From positions 434,001 through 498,000 of the forward strand of contig JAXLYR010000006.1 of the NCBI GenBank assembly GCA_046351325.1: a stretch of DNA of 64,000 bases, read 5' to 3'. Both the position numbers and the translations under genes were made by a program. Below are positions 1 through 9,135 of the stretch, piece by piece; the stretch's first letter is position 1, and each line of letters starts with the position of its first letter. This DNA comes from Xiheicaenibacterium sp046351325. Its GTDB lineage: Bacteria; Myxococcota_A; Polyangia; Polyangiales; Polyangiaceae. Under the pieces are notes generated by a model that did not search any database, was not told where the DNA came from, and saw only the letters and a list, made by a program, of their open reading frames with translations.

Positions 1-52
1 TCGCGGTCGCACACGGCCGGAAACCCTCCGAAAGGTGATAAATCCAGAATTC

Positions 53-1462
53 ATGGATGCTGCAGCGCTCCGGAGTCTGTTCGCTCGCATCGTCGGCGCG
101 ACCCTCGCTGCGCCCCTCGGCTGCGCGTCGTCGTCGCATGACACGACCGTCACGATCGAGACGGAGCCTGCCGCGAGCTCGGCGGTCGCGTCGACGTCGA
201 CAGACGTGCACACGAGGCGCCCGCCGATGGAGCTCCGCTGCGAGAAGGACCAATACCGACCCAACCTGCTCGCAGGCGTGACCTCGAGCGCTCCATTCGA
301 CGCGCTCGAGATCTTGCGCGCCTACGGCGGTGAAGACTCCGGCGACGTCATCGAGTCGTTCGGCGACGTCTGCGCGGGTCGCGACCAGGCCTCGTGCGAC
401 GCGGAGCGAGGCCGGCTGCACACCAATGAGGGCTTTCTGCCTCAGTGCCTACCTGGCTATTGCACGCATTTCATGATCGTGCGGCGCGGGCACACGCTCG
501 AGGTCTTGAGCTCGGTCGAGGAGCTCACGCGCTTCGTCGCGCCCGTGGACACCCCGCAGGATGCGCTGCTCCTCGCGTGGGCGGTGGGGCACCCCGTGAG
601 CTGCAGCGAGGGCAAGCTCGCCGGCGAGATCGTCCCGCGCGGCAGCGGCTATCGCTACACGTTCGAGGACGAGACCAGCCTCTGCCCACCCGAGACGAGC
701 CGCCTCGTCGTCGACATCTCGCGGGAGGGGAACCTCGTCGAGGTCTCGCGCACCAAGCTCAAGACAGGCACCGGCTGCATCATGATCGGGCGCCGCCCGC
801 GAAATGGCCTCGGTGAGCGCGATGGTGACTGCGTTGTAAGCGATGGTGCGCTCGACCCGATCGACGCTTGGCTCGAGCGCGTCGCGGCGCTCGAGGCCGC
901 GAGCGTCCCCGCGTTCGAGGAGCTCGCGCGCGAGCTCGCGCAGCTCGCCGCTCCGGCGTCGCTCGTCCGCGCGTGCAGCGCGGCCGCGCGCGAGGAGACC
1001 GTCCACGCCGCGCTGGTGAGGGCTGCGCTCTCCGAGCGAGGTCGCGAGCGCGAGGGCGCGAAGCTCCAATCCGCGGAGGCGAGCGCCGCGCGCGATCTCG
1101 AGCAAATCGCCTTGGACAACGTGGTCGAGGGCTGTGTCCGCGAGACCTTCGGCGCGCTCGTCGGGGCCTATCAGGCTGCGCACGCGATGGACCCGAGGCT
1201 CGCGCGGCTCGCGGCCTCCCTCGCGCACGACGAGGCCTCGCACGCGGCGCTCTCGATCGAGATCGATCGGTTCTGTGCGCTCAGCCTGTCGGAGAGCGCT
1301 CGCGTGCGTGTCCGCGCGGCGCGGGATCGTGCCGTGCGCGAGCTCCGCAGCGAGGCCCTCGCGCCTGTGGATCCTGCGCTCGTCGACCTCGCTGGCGTGC
1401 CGCCCCCCGACGTCGCAGTCGAGCTCCTCGACGCCCTCGCGAGCGCGCTCTGGGCCGCGTGA
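53..1462 (+). CDS. Secreted protein with C-terminal ferritin-like domain
   Basis: Protein of 469 residues if it begins at the ATG at 53; an in-frame GTG at 35 would add six residues. The N-terminus is hydrophobic and ends near a Cys (PLGC), followed by a Ser/Thr-rich linker, so export and perhaps lipidation are likely, although Pro at -3 is a poor lipobox residue. The last 170 residues or so are helical, with repeated Glu/His pairs (EETVHAAL, HDEASHAAL) of the kind that bind di-iron in ferritin-like folds. I infer iron binding or simply a ferritin-like scaffold. The middle part (residues 60-270) is not recognised. The gene stands alone at the left edge and converges on the sensor-kinase operon. 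Confidence 0.65.
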   Translation: MDAAALRSLFARIVGATLAAPLGCASSSHDTTVTIETEPAASSAVASTSTDVHTRRPPMELRCEKDQYRPNLLAGVTSSAPFDALEILRAYGGEDSGDVIESFGDVCAGRDQASCDAERGRLHTNEGFLPQCLPGYCTHFMIVRRGHTLEVLSSVEELTRFVAPVDTPQDALLLAWAVGHPVSCSEGKLAGEIVPRGSGYRYTFEDETSLCPPETSRLVVDISREGNLVEVSRTKLKTGTGCIMIGRRPRNGLGERDGDCVVSDGALDPIDAWLERVAALEAASVPAFEELARELAQLAAPASLVRACSAAAREETVHAALVRAALSERGREREGAKLQSAEASAARDLEQIALDNVVEGCVRETFGALVGAYQAAHAMDPRLARLAASLAHDEASHAALSIEIDRFCALSLSESARVRVRAARDRAVRELRSEALAPVDPALVDLAGVPPPDVAVELLDALASALWAA

Positions 1463-1503
1463 GGCCGGCGCTCGTGAGGCCGGCGCTCGTGAGGCCGGCG
1501 CTC
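1459..1503. repeat. Three perfect tandem copies of a 15-bp unit
   Basis: The unit GTGAGGCCGGCGCTC occurs three times back to back. The first copy contains the TGA stop of the upstream gene, and the last ends at the stop codon of the convergent kinase gene. The repeat fills the whole convergent junction. No strong hairpin with a T-run is present. Confidence 0.9.
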
Positions 1504-2599
1504 AGCCGCGCGGCAGCGTGAACCAGAACGTGGTGCCGGCGGCGGGCGCGCTCTCGACGCCGATCTGTCCGCCCTGAGCCTCGACCGCGAGCTTGCTGAA
1601 GGCCAGCCCGAGACCTACAGAATGGTAAGTGCGATCGGTCCGCGTCGCGAGCGTGCCGAATCGCTCGAAGATCCGTCGCTCTGCCCCGCGCGGGATGCCC
1701 TCGCCTTGGTCGCGAACGACGAAGCGCCCGTGCGTCTCGTCGAGGCTGCACGAGATGCTGACTGCGCTGCCTTGCGGCGTGTGGCGGATGGCGTTCGAGA
1801 CCAGGTTCTCGATGACGCGCTCGACGAGCTTCGGGTCGCAGGAGAGCTCGCACGGTGGCAACGACAGATCGAAGGGGCGGCTCTTGTCGAGCGCGCGCAG
1901 CGACTCCACGACGCGCTTCGTGACCTCCGAAAGATCGCAGCGGTTGCGCTCGACCGGCATGCGGCCCTCCTCGAGGCGGCTCACGTCGAGGAGATCGTTC
2001 GCGAGGTCGCGGACCCGCTTCGCCGAGGCCTCGATGGCGAGGAGGTCCTGGCGATCCTCCTCTTCGATCTTCTCCATCAGCGACTCACGGAGCAGATCCA
2101 TGTGCATGAGGATGGTGCTCAGCGGCGAGCGCATGTCGTGGACGACCATGTGGACCAGCCGATCGCGCAGGTCCTCGAGCGAGCGCAGTCGCTCGTAGCT
2201 CTCGGCGAGCTCGCGTTGGGTTCGGCGCAGCGACAGGTGCACCGACACGCGCGCGGCGACCTCGGCGACGTGGAACGGCTTGGTCACGTAGTCGACGCCG
2301 CCCACCTTGAAGGCTCGGATTTTGTCGGACGGATCGGTCAGCGCACTGATGAAGATGACGGGGATCTGCGAGGTCTTGCTGTCCGCCTTCAGCTTCTCGC
2401 AGACCTCGTAGCCGTTCATGTTGGGCATGTTGATGTCGACGAGGACGAGATCCGGCGGGTCACGCTCGGCGGCCTGCAGCGCGAGCTTGCCGCTCGGCAC
2501 GGGGCGCGCTTCGTACCCGAGCTCCGTCAGCATGGTCGCGAGGAGCTGCAGGTTCTCGACCGTGTCGTCGACGATGAGGATGCTCGGTCTCGCGGTCAT
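1502..2599 (-). CDS. Response regulator-histidine kinase (REC-HisKA-HATPase)
   Basis: Protein of 365 residues. A receiver domain occupies residues 1-120, with the acidic pair at 11-12, phospho-acceptor Asp55 (LVLVDINMP) and Lys107 (TKPF). A short coiled linker leads to HisKA with His154 in VVHDMRSPL, then HATPase_c with the N box ENLVSNAIRHT and glycine boxes DQGEGIP and GLGLAFSK. There is no DNA-binding output. A kinase with an N-terminal receiver is typical of a middle member of a phosphorelay. Its ATG overlaps the stop of the upstream hybrid kinase by 4 bases, so it is the third gene of a translationally coupled operon and probably receives phosphate from that kinase's receiver (inference). 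Confidence 0.92.
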   Translation of the reverse strand: MTARPSILIVDDTVENLQLLATMLTELGYEARPVPSGKLALQAAERDPPDLVLVDINMPNMNGYEVCEKLKADSKTSQIPVIFISALTDPSDKIRAFKVGGVDYVTKPFHVAEVAARVSVHLSLRRTQRELAESYERLRSLEDLRDRLVHMVVHDMRSPLSTILMHMDLLRESLMEKIEEEDRQDLLAIEASAKRVRDLANDLLDVSRLEEGRMPVERNRCDLSEVTKRVVESLRALDKSRPFDLSLPPCELSCDPKLVERVIENLVSNAIRHTPQGSAVSISCSLDETHGRFVVRDQGEGIPRGAERRIFERFGTLATRTDRTYHSVGLGLAFSKLAVEAQGGQIGVESAPAAGTTFWFTLPRG

Positions 2600-5250
2600 G
2601 ATGCGTTCCTGATGCTGCGGACCCCCAGAGCATCCACCTCTTGCACGAGCTCCTCATACCTAAATGAGCCACCGAGCGCACCCCAGCGCGCTGCGAGTCG
2701 CGGAGCGCTGTTCGCCAGTTGAGCGAACAGCCCGTTGAGCCGTTCGGCGCGGGCGTGCAGCGTCGCCTCGCGGATTTGCTGGAGCAGGAGGCCGTCGACG
2801 TGCTCGCTCTCCTCGGTTGGGCTCGCCTCGCTCTCCCCCTCGACGAGGTCGACGCCCACGAATCGCGTCAGGGCATCGACGAGCTCCGCCTCGACGATCG
2901 GCTTCGACAGGAAAGACGTGGCGCCTGCCTCGAGCGCGGCCGTCTGATCGGCCGTGAAGACGCTCGCCGAGACCGCGACGATCGGCACGCTCACGCCGCG
3001 CCGGCGCAGCTCGCGCATCGCCGAGAAGCCGTCCATTCCGGGCATGCGAAGGTCCATCAACACGAGATCGGGCCCGCGCTCGCGGTCGGGGGAGACCTGT
3101 TCGAATATCCGAACAGCCTCCTCGCCACCCTCGGCGAGCGTCACCATCACCCCGAGGGCCTCGAGCTGCGCGCGCAGGACCTCGCGATTGGCTGCGTTGT
3201 CGTCCACGACGAGGGCCCTCGGCTGCCTTAGGCCGAAGGTCGGAGTCAGCTGAGGCATCGGCGGCGCGACCGTCTGCAGCCCAGGCTTGTAGCCGAACAC
3301 CACCCTGAACGAGCTGCCCACGCCGACCTCGCTCTCCACCGTGAGGTCGCCGCCCATGAGTCGCGCGAAGCCGCGGCTGATCGCCAACCCGAGGCCCGTG
3401 CCGCCCCGGCGAGCCCCCGCAGCGCCCTGCTCGAAGGCTTGAAAGAGGTGCTGCGTGCTCGCCGGATCGATCCCACACCCAGTGTCCGACACCGTGATGG
3501 AGAGCCGTGTCGCGTCGACCCGCCCGAGCGAGACCGCGATGCCGCCGCGGTCCGTGAACTTCGTGGCGTTGCTGAGCAGGTTGCTGATGATCTGGCGAAC
3601 CTTGCCCTGGTCGGCCTCGATGACACTGGGCACTTCGCGCGCGGCCTCCCACGTGAGGGATATGCCCTTGTCCCTGGCGAGCTGCTCGAACAGCGCGACG
3701 ACCTCCTCGATGAGGACACGCGGCTCGAACATGGTTGGATTGAGCACTGTCCTGCCCGCTTCGATCTTCGACATTTCGAGAATGTCGTTGAGGAGCGTCA
3801 AGAGGTGCTCACCGCTGCGCCGAATGGTCTCTATCTGCTGTCTCTGCTTTGTATCGAGCGCCCCGTCTTTCTCGAGCAATTGGGCATAACCGAGGATCGC
3901 GTTCATGGGCGTACGGATCTCGTGGCTCATGTTCGCCAAAAAGGCGCTCTTCGCATGGGTCGCGGCCTCGGCGGCTTCCTTCGCGCCTCTCAAGGTCGCC
4001 TCGACGTGGCGCACCTCTGTCATGTCTTCATTCGTACCGATGATTCGCTGGGCGTGTCCGTGCTCGTCCTCTTCGACGAGGGAGCTCGACTTCAACACCC
4101 TGATAGAGCCGTCGGACAATCGAATCCGGTATTCGAAATCCGAGCTCGCGCCGCCATCCATCACCTCCTGGAACTTCTCGGTGAAGATGGCTCTGTCCTC
4201 CGGCAATATGCGGTTGCTCCAAGAGCTCAGCGTCTCTGTGTTCTTGCCGCGAGCCTCACCGTGGAGCTCGTACATGATGTCGTCCCAGCTGACGGCGTTG
4301 GTGTCCGCGCGCCATTCCCATACGCCGACGCGAGCGGCGCGGGTCGCGAGCGTCAGTCGCTCGGCGAGCCTGGCGAGCGCGTGCTCCACGCGCCGGAGCT
4401 CGCTCACGTCGACGATCCAAGCCAAGATGGCGGGGTTGTTCTCGTGCACGATCTTGGCGAAGCTCGCGATGACGTGCATGGGCCGGCCGTCGGCGCCGAT
4501 GGCTTTCAGTGGAATGTTCGTCGCGCCGTCACTGCGCTCGAGGACCCCAGTCAGTCGTTGAAACTCGGCCGAATCGCCGAAGCGCGTATTGGTGGAGTCC
4601 CCGATCTTGAGCCCCAGCATCTCCGTGACGCGCCGATTGGCATACGTGAGCTTGCTCTTATGGGAGATACCCACCCCGACGGGCGACAGGTCGAGGATCT
4701 GTTGCAGGCGCGCGCGCTCGGCGTCGAGCGCGTGTTGCGAGCGCTCGAGCTCCGCCATCGCGCGCTCCGCGAGCAGCCGCTGCGCGTGAGCGTCCTGCAT
4801 CATGCTGAGCGCCGCTCTACGCGAGTTGATGAGGGCCTGGTTCGCCTCGCGGAGCGCCACCGATTGCCGCTCTAGATCGGCCTCGGCGTCTCTCCGGCGC
4901 GTGACGTCGTCCTTGATGGCGACGAAGTGACTGATGCCCTTCTCGTCGCGCACGGGAAAGACCGTCGCGGCCTCCCAATAGATCTCCCCGGTCTTCTTTC
5001 GGTTACAAAAGTCTCCGCGCCAGACATTCCCGCTGAGCAAGGTGGACCACAGATCTCGGTAAATAGACTTGGGGAGCACCCCCGCGTTCAAGACGCGCGT
5101 GTGCTGTCCAATGACCTCCGCGGCTGAATAGCCAGTCGTCATTTCGAAGGCCCTGTTGACGAACTGGACGACGCCGTTGGCGTCGGTCACCACGATCACC
5201 GCGGCGCTCTCCCTCACGAGCTGCGCAAAGAAGCTGTCCTCGAGGGTCAT
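2596..5250 (-). CDS. Multi-PAS hybrid sensor histidine kinase
   Basis: Protein of 884 residues starting at the ATG at 5250, which overlaps the stop of the upstream gene in an ATGA. The frame stays open further upstream but only inside the previous gene. Order: PAS at 1-120, coiled linker, PAS at about 185-300, PAS/PAC at about 305-430, HisKA with the phospho-acceptor in NMSHEIRTPMNAIL, HATPase_c (NLLSNATKFT, GTGLGLAISR), then a receiver with LVLMDLRMPGMDG. A C-terminal tail of about 65 residues has no conserved His, so no Hpt domain is evident. No membrane segment is visible, so it is a cytosolic sensor. The ligand is unknown. Confidence 0.93.
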   Translation of the reverse strand: MTLEDSFFAQLVRESAAVIVVTDANGVVQFVNRAFEMTTGYSAAEVIGQHTRVLNAGVLPKSIYRDLWSTLLSGNVWRGDFCNRKKTGEIYWEAATVFPVRDEKGISHFVAIKDDVTRRRDAEADLERQSVALREANQALINSRRAALSMMQDAHAQRLLAERAMAELERSQHALDAERARLQQILDLSPVGVGISHKSKLTYANRRVTEMLGLKIGDSTNTRFGDSAEFQRLTGVLERSDGATNIPLKAIGADGRPMHVIASFAKIVHENNPAILAWIVDVSELRRVEHALARLAERLTLATRAARVGVWEWRADTNAVSWDDIMYELHGEARGKNTETLSSWSNRILPEDRAIFTEKFQEVMDGGASSDFEYRIRLSDGSIRVLKSSSLVEEDEHGHAQRIIGTNEDMTEVRHVEATLRGAKEAAEAATHAKSAFLANMSHEIRTPMNAILGYAQLLEKDGALDTKQRQQIETIRRSGEHLLTLLNDILEMSKIEAGRTVLNPTMFEPRVLIEEVVALFEQLARDKGISLTWEAAREVPSVIEADQGKVRQIISNLLSNATKFTDRGGIAVSLGRVDATRLSITVSDTGCGIDPASTQHLFQAFEQGAAGARRGGTGLGLAISRGFARLMGGDLTVESEVGVGSSFRVVFGYKPGLQTVAPPMPQLTPTFGLRQPRALVVDDNAANREVLRAQLEALGVMVTLAEGGEEAVRIFEQVSPDRERGPDLVLMDLRMPGMDGFSAMRELRRRGVSVPIVAVSASVFTADQTAALEAGATSFLSKPIVEAELVDALTRFVGVDLVEGESEASPTEESEHVDGLLLQQIREATLHARAERLNGLFAQLANSAPRLAARWGALGGSFRYEELVQEVDALGVRSIRNAS

Positions 5251-7373
5251 ACGTCGGGCTCTCGCTCTCGCTCGAGGAGGCCCGTGTCGTCCCACACGGG
5301 CGGATACACGGGTGGTCTGCCGAGCTCCCTCGTCAGGCGATTGACCTCTTCCTTGAGCTCGATGATGCGGCTCTCGCGACCCACCATTACCTCGTTGAAG
5401 GTCTCGAGCTCCCGCGTCTTCACCGCGAGCTCCGCGGCCAAAATCCGATCGGTCACATCGCGGAAGAAGCCGGCCATACACCGCTGTCCGTCGAGCACCA
5501 TCAGCGCGGTGGTCACCTCGGCGGTGAACGCCGTGCCGTCGCTTCGCAGACAAGGAATCTCGATCGAGGCGAGCCTCCCGCTGGCGTTCGCCTGGAATTC
5601 GCGCATGACCGACGCGAGGTCTTTCGGCGGGTGGAGGGCGCGAATGGGCAGGTCTGTCATCCCCGTATCGGAGTATCCGAACATCGCGCACGCGGCGGGG
5701 TTCGAGAGCTTCACTCGCAGCGTCGTCAGATCGGCAATCAAGATCGCCTCGGAGCTGCCCTCGAACAGCGTGCGATACCGGGCCTCGGAGTCCGCGAGCA
5801 GACGCGCTGCCTCCCTCGACGCCGAGACGTCGACGAGCGAGCACCAGAAGCCAGCGGTCGAGCCCTCGAGGTTGCGCAGGACGGTGAGGACGCCAAACGC
5901 TGTAAACCACGTGCCGTCGGCGCGCTGTCCGGGCAAGTCGCCGGCGAAGTGCCCCGTGGTCGTGACCGCTCTGAAGGCGCGCTCCCAGACTGCGTCGCCG
6001 TGGAAGAAGTCGGCCAAGGGGCGGCCACGCAGGGCGTCCAGGGTCGGTATGCGGACGAGGTCGAGGAAGGCCTGATTGACCTCGACGAGTCGGCCGTCGA
6101 CGTCCAAGGTGCCGTTGGCCGCCGCGGACGCGTGGAACACGAGCTCTTTCAATCGCAGCGCGGACTCGGCGCGCCGCTGCTCGGTGACCTCCCTCGCGAA
6201 GATCACGACGCTCGATACGACGCCATTCTCCTCGAAGATGGGGAAGAGGCGATTCTCGACGTAGTGCCCTCGATAATGGTCTTCGACGTCCAGCGTTTGG
6301 CCAGTCTCGAAGACTCGTCGCATCAACGCCATGCGCTCCTCCGAGGTGAACGTCGAGCCGAGCTCGAGCACGCTCTGTCCGACCATGCTCTCCGGCGACA
6401 CCCCGCGCAGGCTCGCGAGCCGTTGATTGGCGAGCGTGATCCGAGCTGCGCGGTCCACGACCATGAGCGGGTCGGGTACGGCGTCGATGAGCCTGCGCTG
6501 GAGGTCCTCCAAGCGGCGGCGATGCTGTTCAGCGCGGCGCAGATCGGTCAGGTCACGGACGATCACGACCATCCTGTCGACCTCTCTCAGGGGCGCGACG
6601 CGAACCTCCATGTCGAAGAGCGCGCCGTCAGCGCGGATGCCCTGTGTCTCGCACTCGAAGCCCTCTCCCGCTGAGAAGCGCTCCATCCAGAAGCTTCGAT
6701 CTCGCTCGGCGACGTCCGAATGGATCTCTCGGCCCGGATAGTCGGACTCGGCGCGCCCGAAGCACCGCGCGTAGGCCGAATTGACATTCCGGATGACGCC
6801 GTTCTCGGTGATGGCGATCGCGAGCGGAGCCTCCTGGAAGAGCGCGTGAAACTGGATGTCTCGACGACTGGTGATGTCGATCTGAGACCCGTAGATGTCC
6901 GTGAGCGACCCGTTCTCGAGGCGCCCCCAGAGCGCGCCCCAAAACCACTTGAGCTTGCCCTCGCGGGTCGCGGTGGGACCGTATTCGTGCCACGGACTGC
7001 GATAGCTCCGTCGGACGAAGTCGAGGTAGATATCGTGGCGGCTGCTGCCGCGCTCGTACGAACCGGGGGCCCAGACCTCGGACAAGGGGCGGCCGACGAG
7101 CTGCTCCCGGCTCAAGCCGTAGATTGCAGCGCACGGGTCGTTCGCGTCCGCGATGACGCCGAACCGGAAGATGGCGTCGACCTGCTCCTCGGGGGGCAGC
7201 GCACAGGAAATGGGCGTGGGCATCGTGAGCCAAAAGACGGGGGCCACGCTGCCCTCGAAGAAGGCCCTATAGAGCTCGTGTATCGGGGGCTCCAATGGGG
7301 TCGCCCCACCACCCTCTCTCATGTTTGGAGGAACGGCGCTCGGGCCGGGATCCTCAACCAGAGAACGCACCAC
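5247..7373 (-). CDS. Five-PAS signalling protein without kinase domain
   Basis: Protein of 708 residues from a GTG at 7373; an ATG at 7322 would remove 17 residues and is a plausible alternative. Five PAS/PAC units can be traced at about 30-180, 180-290, 300-410, 415-535 and 540-650. Each ends in a PAC-type tail such as VIVRDLTDLRRAE or FFRDVTDR. The C-terminus (655-708) is a coiled coil containing MVGRESRIIELKEEVNRL. Related phrases close PAS-only proteins encoded next to hybrid kinases, and I infer this coil docks on the kinase. There are no HisKA, ATPase, GGDEF or HTH domains. It is the first gene of the operon and probably the sensory subunit of the kinase encoded by the next gene. Confidence 0.85.
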   Translation of the reverse strand: MVRSLVEDPGPSAVPPNMREGGGATPLEPPIHELYRAFFEGSVAPVFWLTMPTPISCALPPEEQVDAIFRFGVIADANDPCAAIYGLSREQLVGRPLSEVWAPGSYERGSSRHDIYLDFVRRSYRSPWHEYGPTATREGKLKWFWGALWGRLENGSLTDIYGSQIDITSRRDIQFHALFQEAPLAIAITENGVIRNVNSAYARCFGRAESDYPGREIHSDVAERDRSFWMERFSAGEGFECETQGIRADGALFDMEVRVAPLREVDRMVVIVRDLTDLRRAEQHRRRLEDLQRRLIDAVPDPLMVVDRAARITLANQRLASLRGVSPESMVGQSVLELGSTFTSEERMALMRRVFETGQTLDVEDHYRGHYVENRLFPIFEENGVVSSVVIFAREVTEQRRAESALRLKELVFHASAAANGTLDVDGRLVEVNQAFLDLVRIPTLDALRGRPLADFFHGDAVWERAFRAVTTTGHFAGDLPGQRADGTWFTAFGVLTVLRNLEGSTAGFWCSLVDVSASREAARLLADSEARYRTLFEGSSEAILIADLTTLRVKLSNPAACAMFGYSDTGMTDLPIRALHPPKDLASVMREFQANASGRLASIEIPCLRSDGTAFTAEVTTALMVLDGQRCMAGFFRDVTDRILAAELAVKTRELETFNEVMVGRESRIIELKEEVNRLTRELGRPPVYPPVWDDTGLLEREREPDV

Positions 7374-7450
7374 CTCACGATCTCACGCCAGTTCGTTTGG
7401 AAATAAAAGTGTCGCCAGCGGTGGAAGTCGGCTCATTCCGTAACGTCAAT

Positions 7451-8806
7451 CTATTGTTCAGGCCGCGAATCGAGGCCCCCGATCGATTGGCCTGCTAACA
7501 GCAACTCAGCGTCCGCACGGGCAACCCAATAGTCGCGCAGGATTGAGACGTACTCGCGCGCGGCCTCGAGCTCAGCGCGCTTGGCCTCGAGGACCTCCGT
7601 CGGGGTCGCGGTCATCGCGTTGTAGCTTTGCAGCGTCGCCTCCACGATCTGGCGCCTGAGCGGCAGGAGCCTCTGTTCATAGAAGCGTGCTCCGGCGCGC
7701 GCGCCCTCGAGCCGCGTCGCGATCGTTCGCGCCATGCTCCTTATCGAGATTGCCAACTCGGCTTGCGTCGCCCGGACACCGCGAGCCTCTGCGGCGGCGG
7801 CCTCGACCGCGCCTTGCCCTTGGTAAAAGAGGGGCAGGGAGAGTGAGACAGAGGGCCCTGCGGCCCAGGTGTCGCCTGTGCGCTCGGCGCTCACGCCGAC
7901 CTCGAACGAGGGCAAGAGACCCTCGGCCCACGCGACGCTCTCATCGGCCTGCGCGGCGGAGTAGCGTTTCTCCAGCGCCGCGAGCTCGAGGTTGCGCGCG
8001 ACCGCCAGCGGCTCGAGCTCCGCGGTCGCCCAGTCGTCTGGGGGCTCGAGCTCCGACTCTATCGACCAAAGGGCTGCCTCCTCGCCATAGAGCCCGAGGG
8101 CTCGATTGAGCGCTTCGCGCTGTTCACTCTCGGCGACCTCGGCGCGCGTGAGGGCGAGGCGCGACTCCTCGAAGAGGGCGCGCTCGAGGAGCTCGAGGCG
8201 CGGCGGCACGTTGCCGGCTTCTGCCATTCGCCGCGTGAAGTCGGCGGATTGGGCTGTAGCGAACGCGATCGTCTTCGCGAGCTCGAGGTCCTGGTGGGCC
8301 GCGCGATACTCGTAGAAGGCGCGCCGCGCGCGAAACGCAACTCGGACGATGCGCCCGGCCGCGTCCAAAGACGCGGCGTCGACGCGCAGAGACGCCGAGG
8401 TCTCGCGGAGCGAGAGCGTGAAGAGCCGCGCGAGATCGAGCGTCGCGCTGAGCTCCAAAGTCGCGGGCTCGTTCGGGCTCATGCGGACGCCCGCGCCGAC
8501 CCGCGGGTTGTCGATCGCGAGCGCCTGGAGGAGCGCCGCGCGCGCGCCGCCGACCTCGGCGAGGGCTGCGTCGACCTCGGGGTGGCGAGCCAGCGCGATG
8601 CGCGCCGCCCGATCGGCCGTCAGCGGGCCGTCGAGGAGCGCAGAAGTCGAGCCGACCTCGGCGCTGTCATCCAGTCCGGGCGAGGTGAGCTCGATCCGCT
8701 CCGTGGCGGTCTGTCGTGCTCGCTCGTAGCCGTAGCCGGCGCTCAAGCATCCAGTAAGTGACATTGCTGTCAGCAAAATCGCGAACAGGCGGCGCGCCGG
8801 GTTCAT
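7451..8806 (-). CDS. TolC-like outer-membrane efflux lipoprotein
   Basis: Protein of 451 residues from the ATG at 8806, which overlaps the stop of the metal-binding lipoprotein gene in an ATGA. An N-terminal signal ends in SLTGC, a good lipobox. The rest is long alpha-helical segments rich in Ala, Glu and Arg with the internal duplication typical of outer-membrane efflux proteins (TolC/CusC family). Family members form the outer-membrane channel of tripartite exporters. No RND pump or membrane-fusion protein lies beside it, so its inner-membrane partner is elsewhere or absent. Operon partners (multicopper oxidase, metal-binding lipoprotein) indicate a role in copper tolerance. Confidence 0.85.
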   Translation of the reverse strand: MNPARRLFAILLTAMSLTGCLSAGYGYERARQTATERIELTSPGLDDSAEVGSTSALLDGPLTADRAARIALARHPEVDAALAEVGGARAALLQALAIDNPRVGAGVRMSPNEPATLELSATLDLARLFTLSLRETSASLRVDAASLDAAGRIVRVAFRARRAFYEYRAAHQDLELAKTIAFATAQSADFTRRMAEAGNVPPRLELLERALFEESRLALTRAEVAESEQREALNRALGLYGEEAALWSIESELEPPDDWATAELEPLAVARNLELAALEKRYSAAQADESVAWAEGLLPSFEVGVSAERTGDTWAAGPSVSLSLPLFYQGQGAVEAAAAEARGVRATQAELAISIRSMARTIATRLEGARAGARFYEQRLLPLRRQIVEATLQSYNAMTATPTEVLEAKRAELEAAREYVSILRDYWVARADAELLLAGQSIGGLDSRPEQ

Positions 8807-9135
8807 GAGCTCGGTCCCTCGGGGGGCGGTTCGTGGTGGTGGTCGGCGCCCTTCTTGGGCTCGAGAGGCATGCCGCAGTGGGGGCACTTGCCGGGCTTGT
8901 CACTGGCTACGTCGGGGTGGTGAGGACAGGTGTACGTCGTGCCCTCGTCGGCGGCAGGAGCTCGCTCTTCGCTTGGAGCGAGCGTGTCGGGGTCGAATGT
9001 CGTCGCGAGCGCGCGACCAGGGCGCGTGATCGGGGCTATTGTTACGCTGGTGTAAGCGTTCGAGCGCTCCGCGGCGGGCGCGCTGCACCCACCGACGAAC
9101 ATGGCCGCGAGGAACAAAGTGCCGTTGATATTCAT
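8803..9135 (-). CDS. Heavy-metal-binding lipoprotein
   Basis: Protein of 110 residues. The signal MNINGTLFLAAMFVGGC has a lipobox, so it is probably membrane-anchored. The C-terminus contains TYTCPHHPDVASDKPGKCPHCGMPL, two CP-x-H/C clusters of the short heavy-metal-binding domain found next to copper ATPases and CusB-type proteins, and ends in a His-rich tail (DHHHEPP). It probably binds or hands over copper outside the cytoplasmic membrane. The ATG at 9135 overlaps the multicopper oxidase stop and its own stop overlaps the tolC-like start, so the three genes are translationally coupled. Confidence 0.85.
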   Translation of the reverse strand: MNINGTLFLAAMFVGGCSAPAAERSNAYTSVTIAPITRPGRALATTFDPDTLAPSEERAPAADEGTTYTCPHHPDVASDKPGKCPHCGMPLEPKKGADHHHEPPPEGPSS

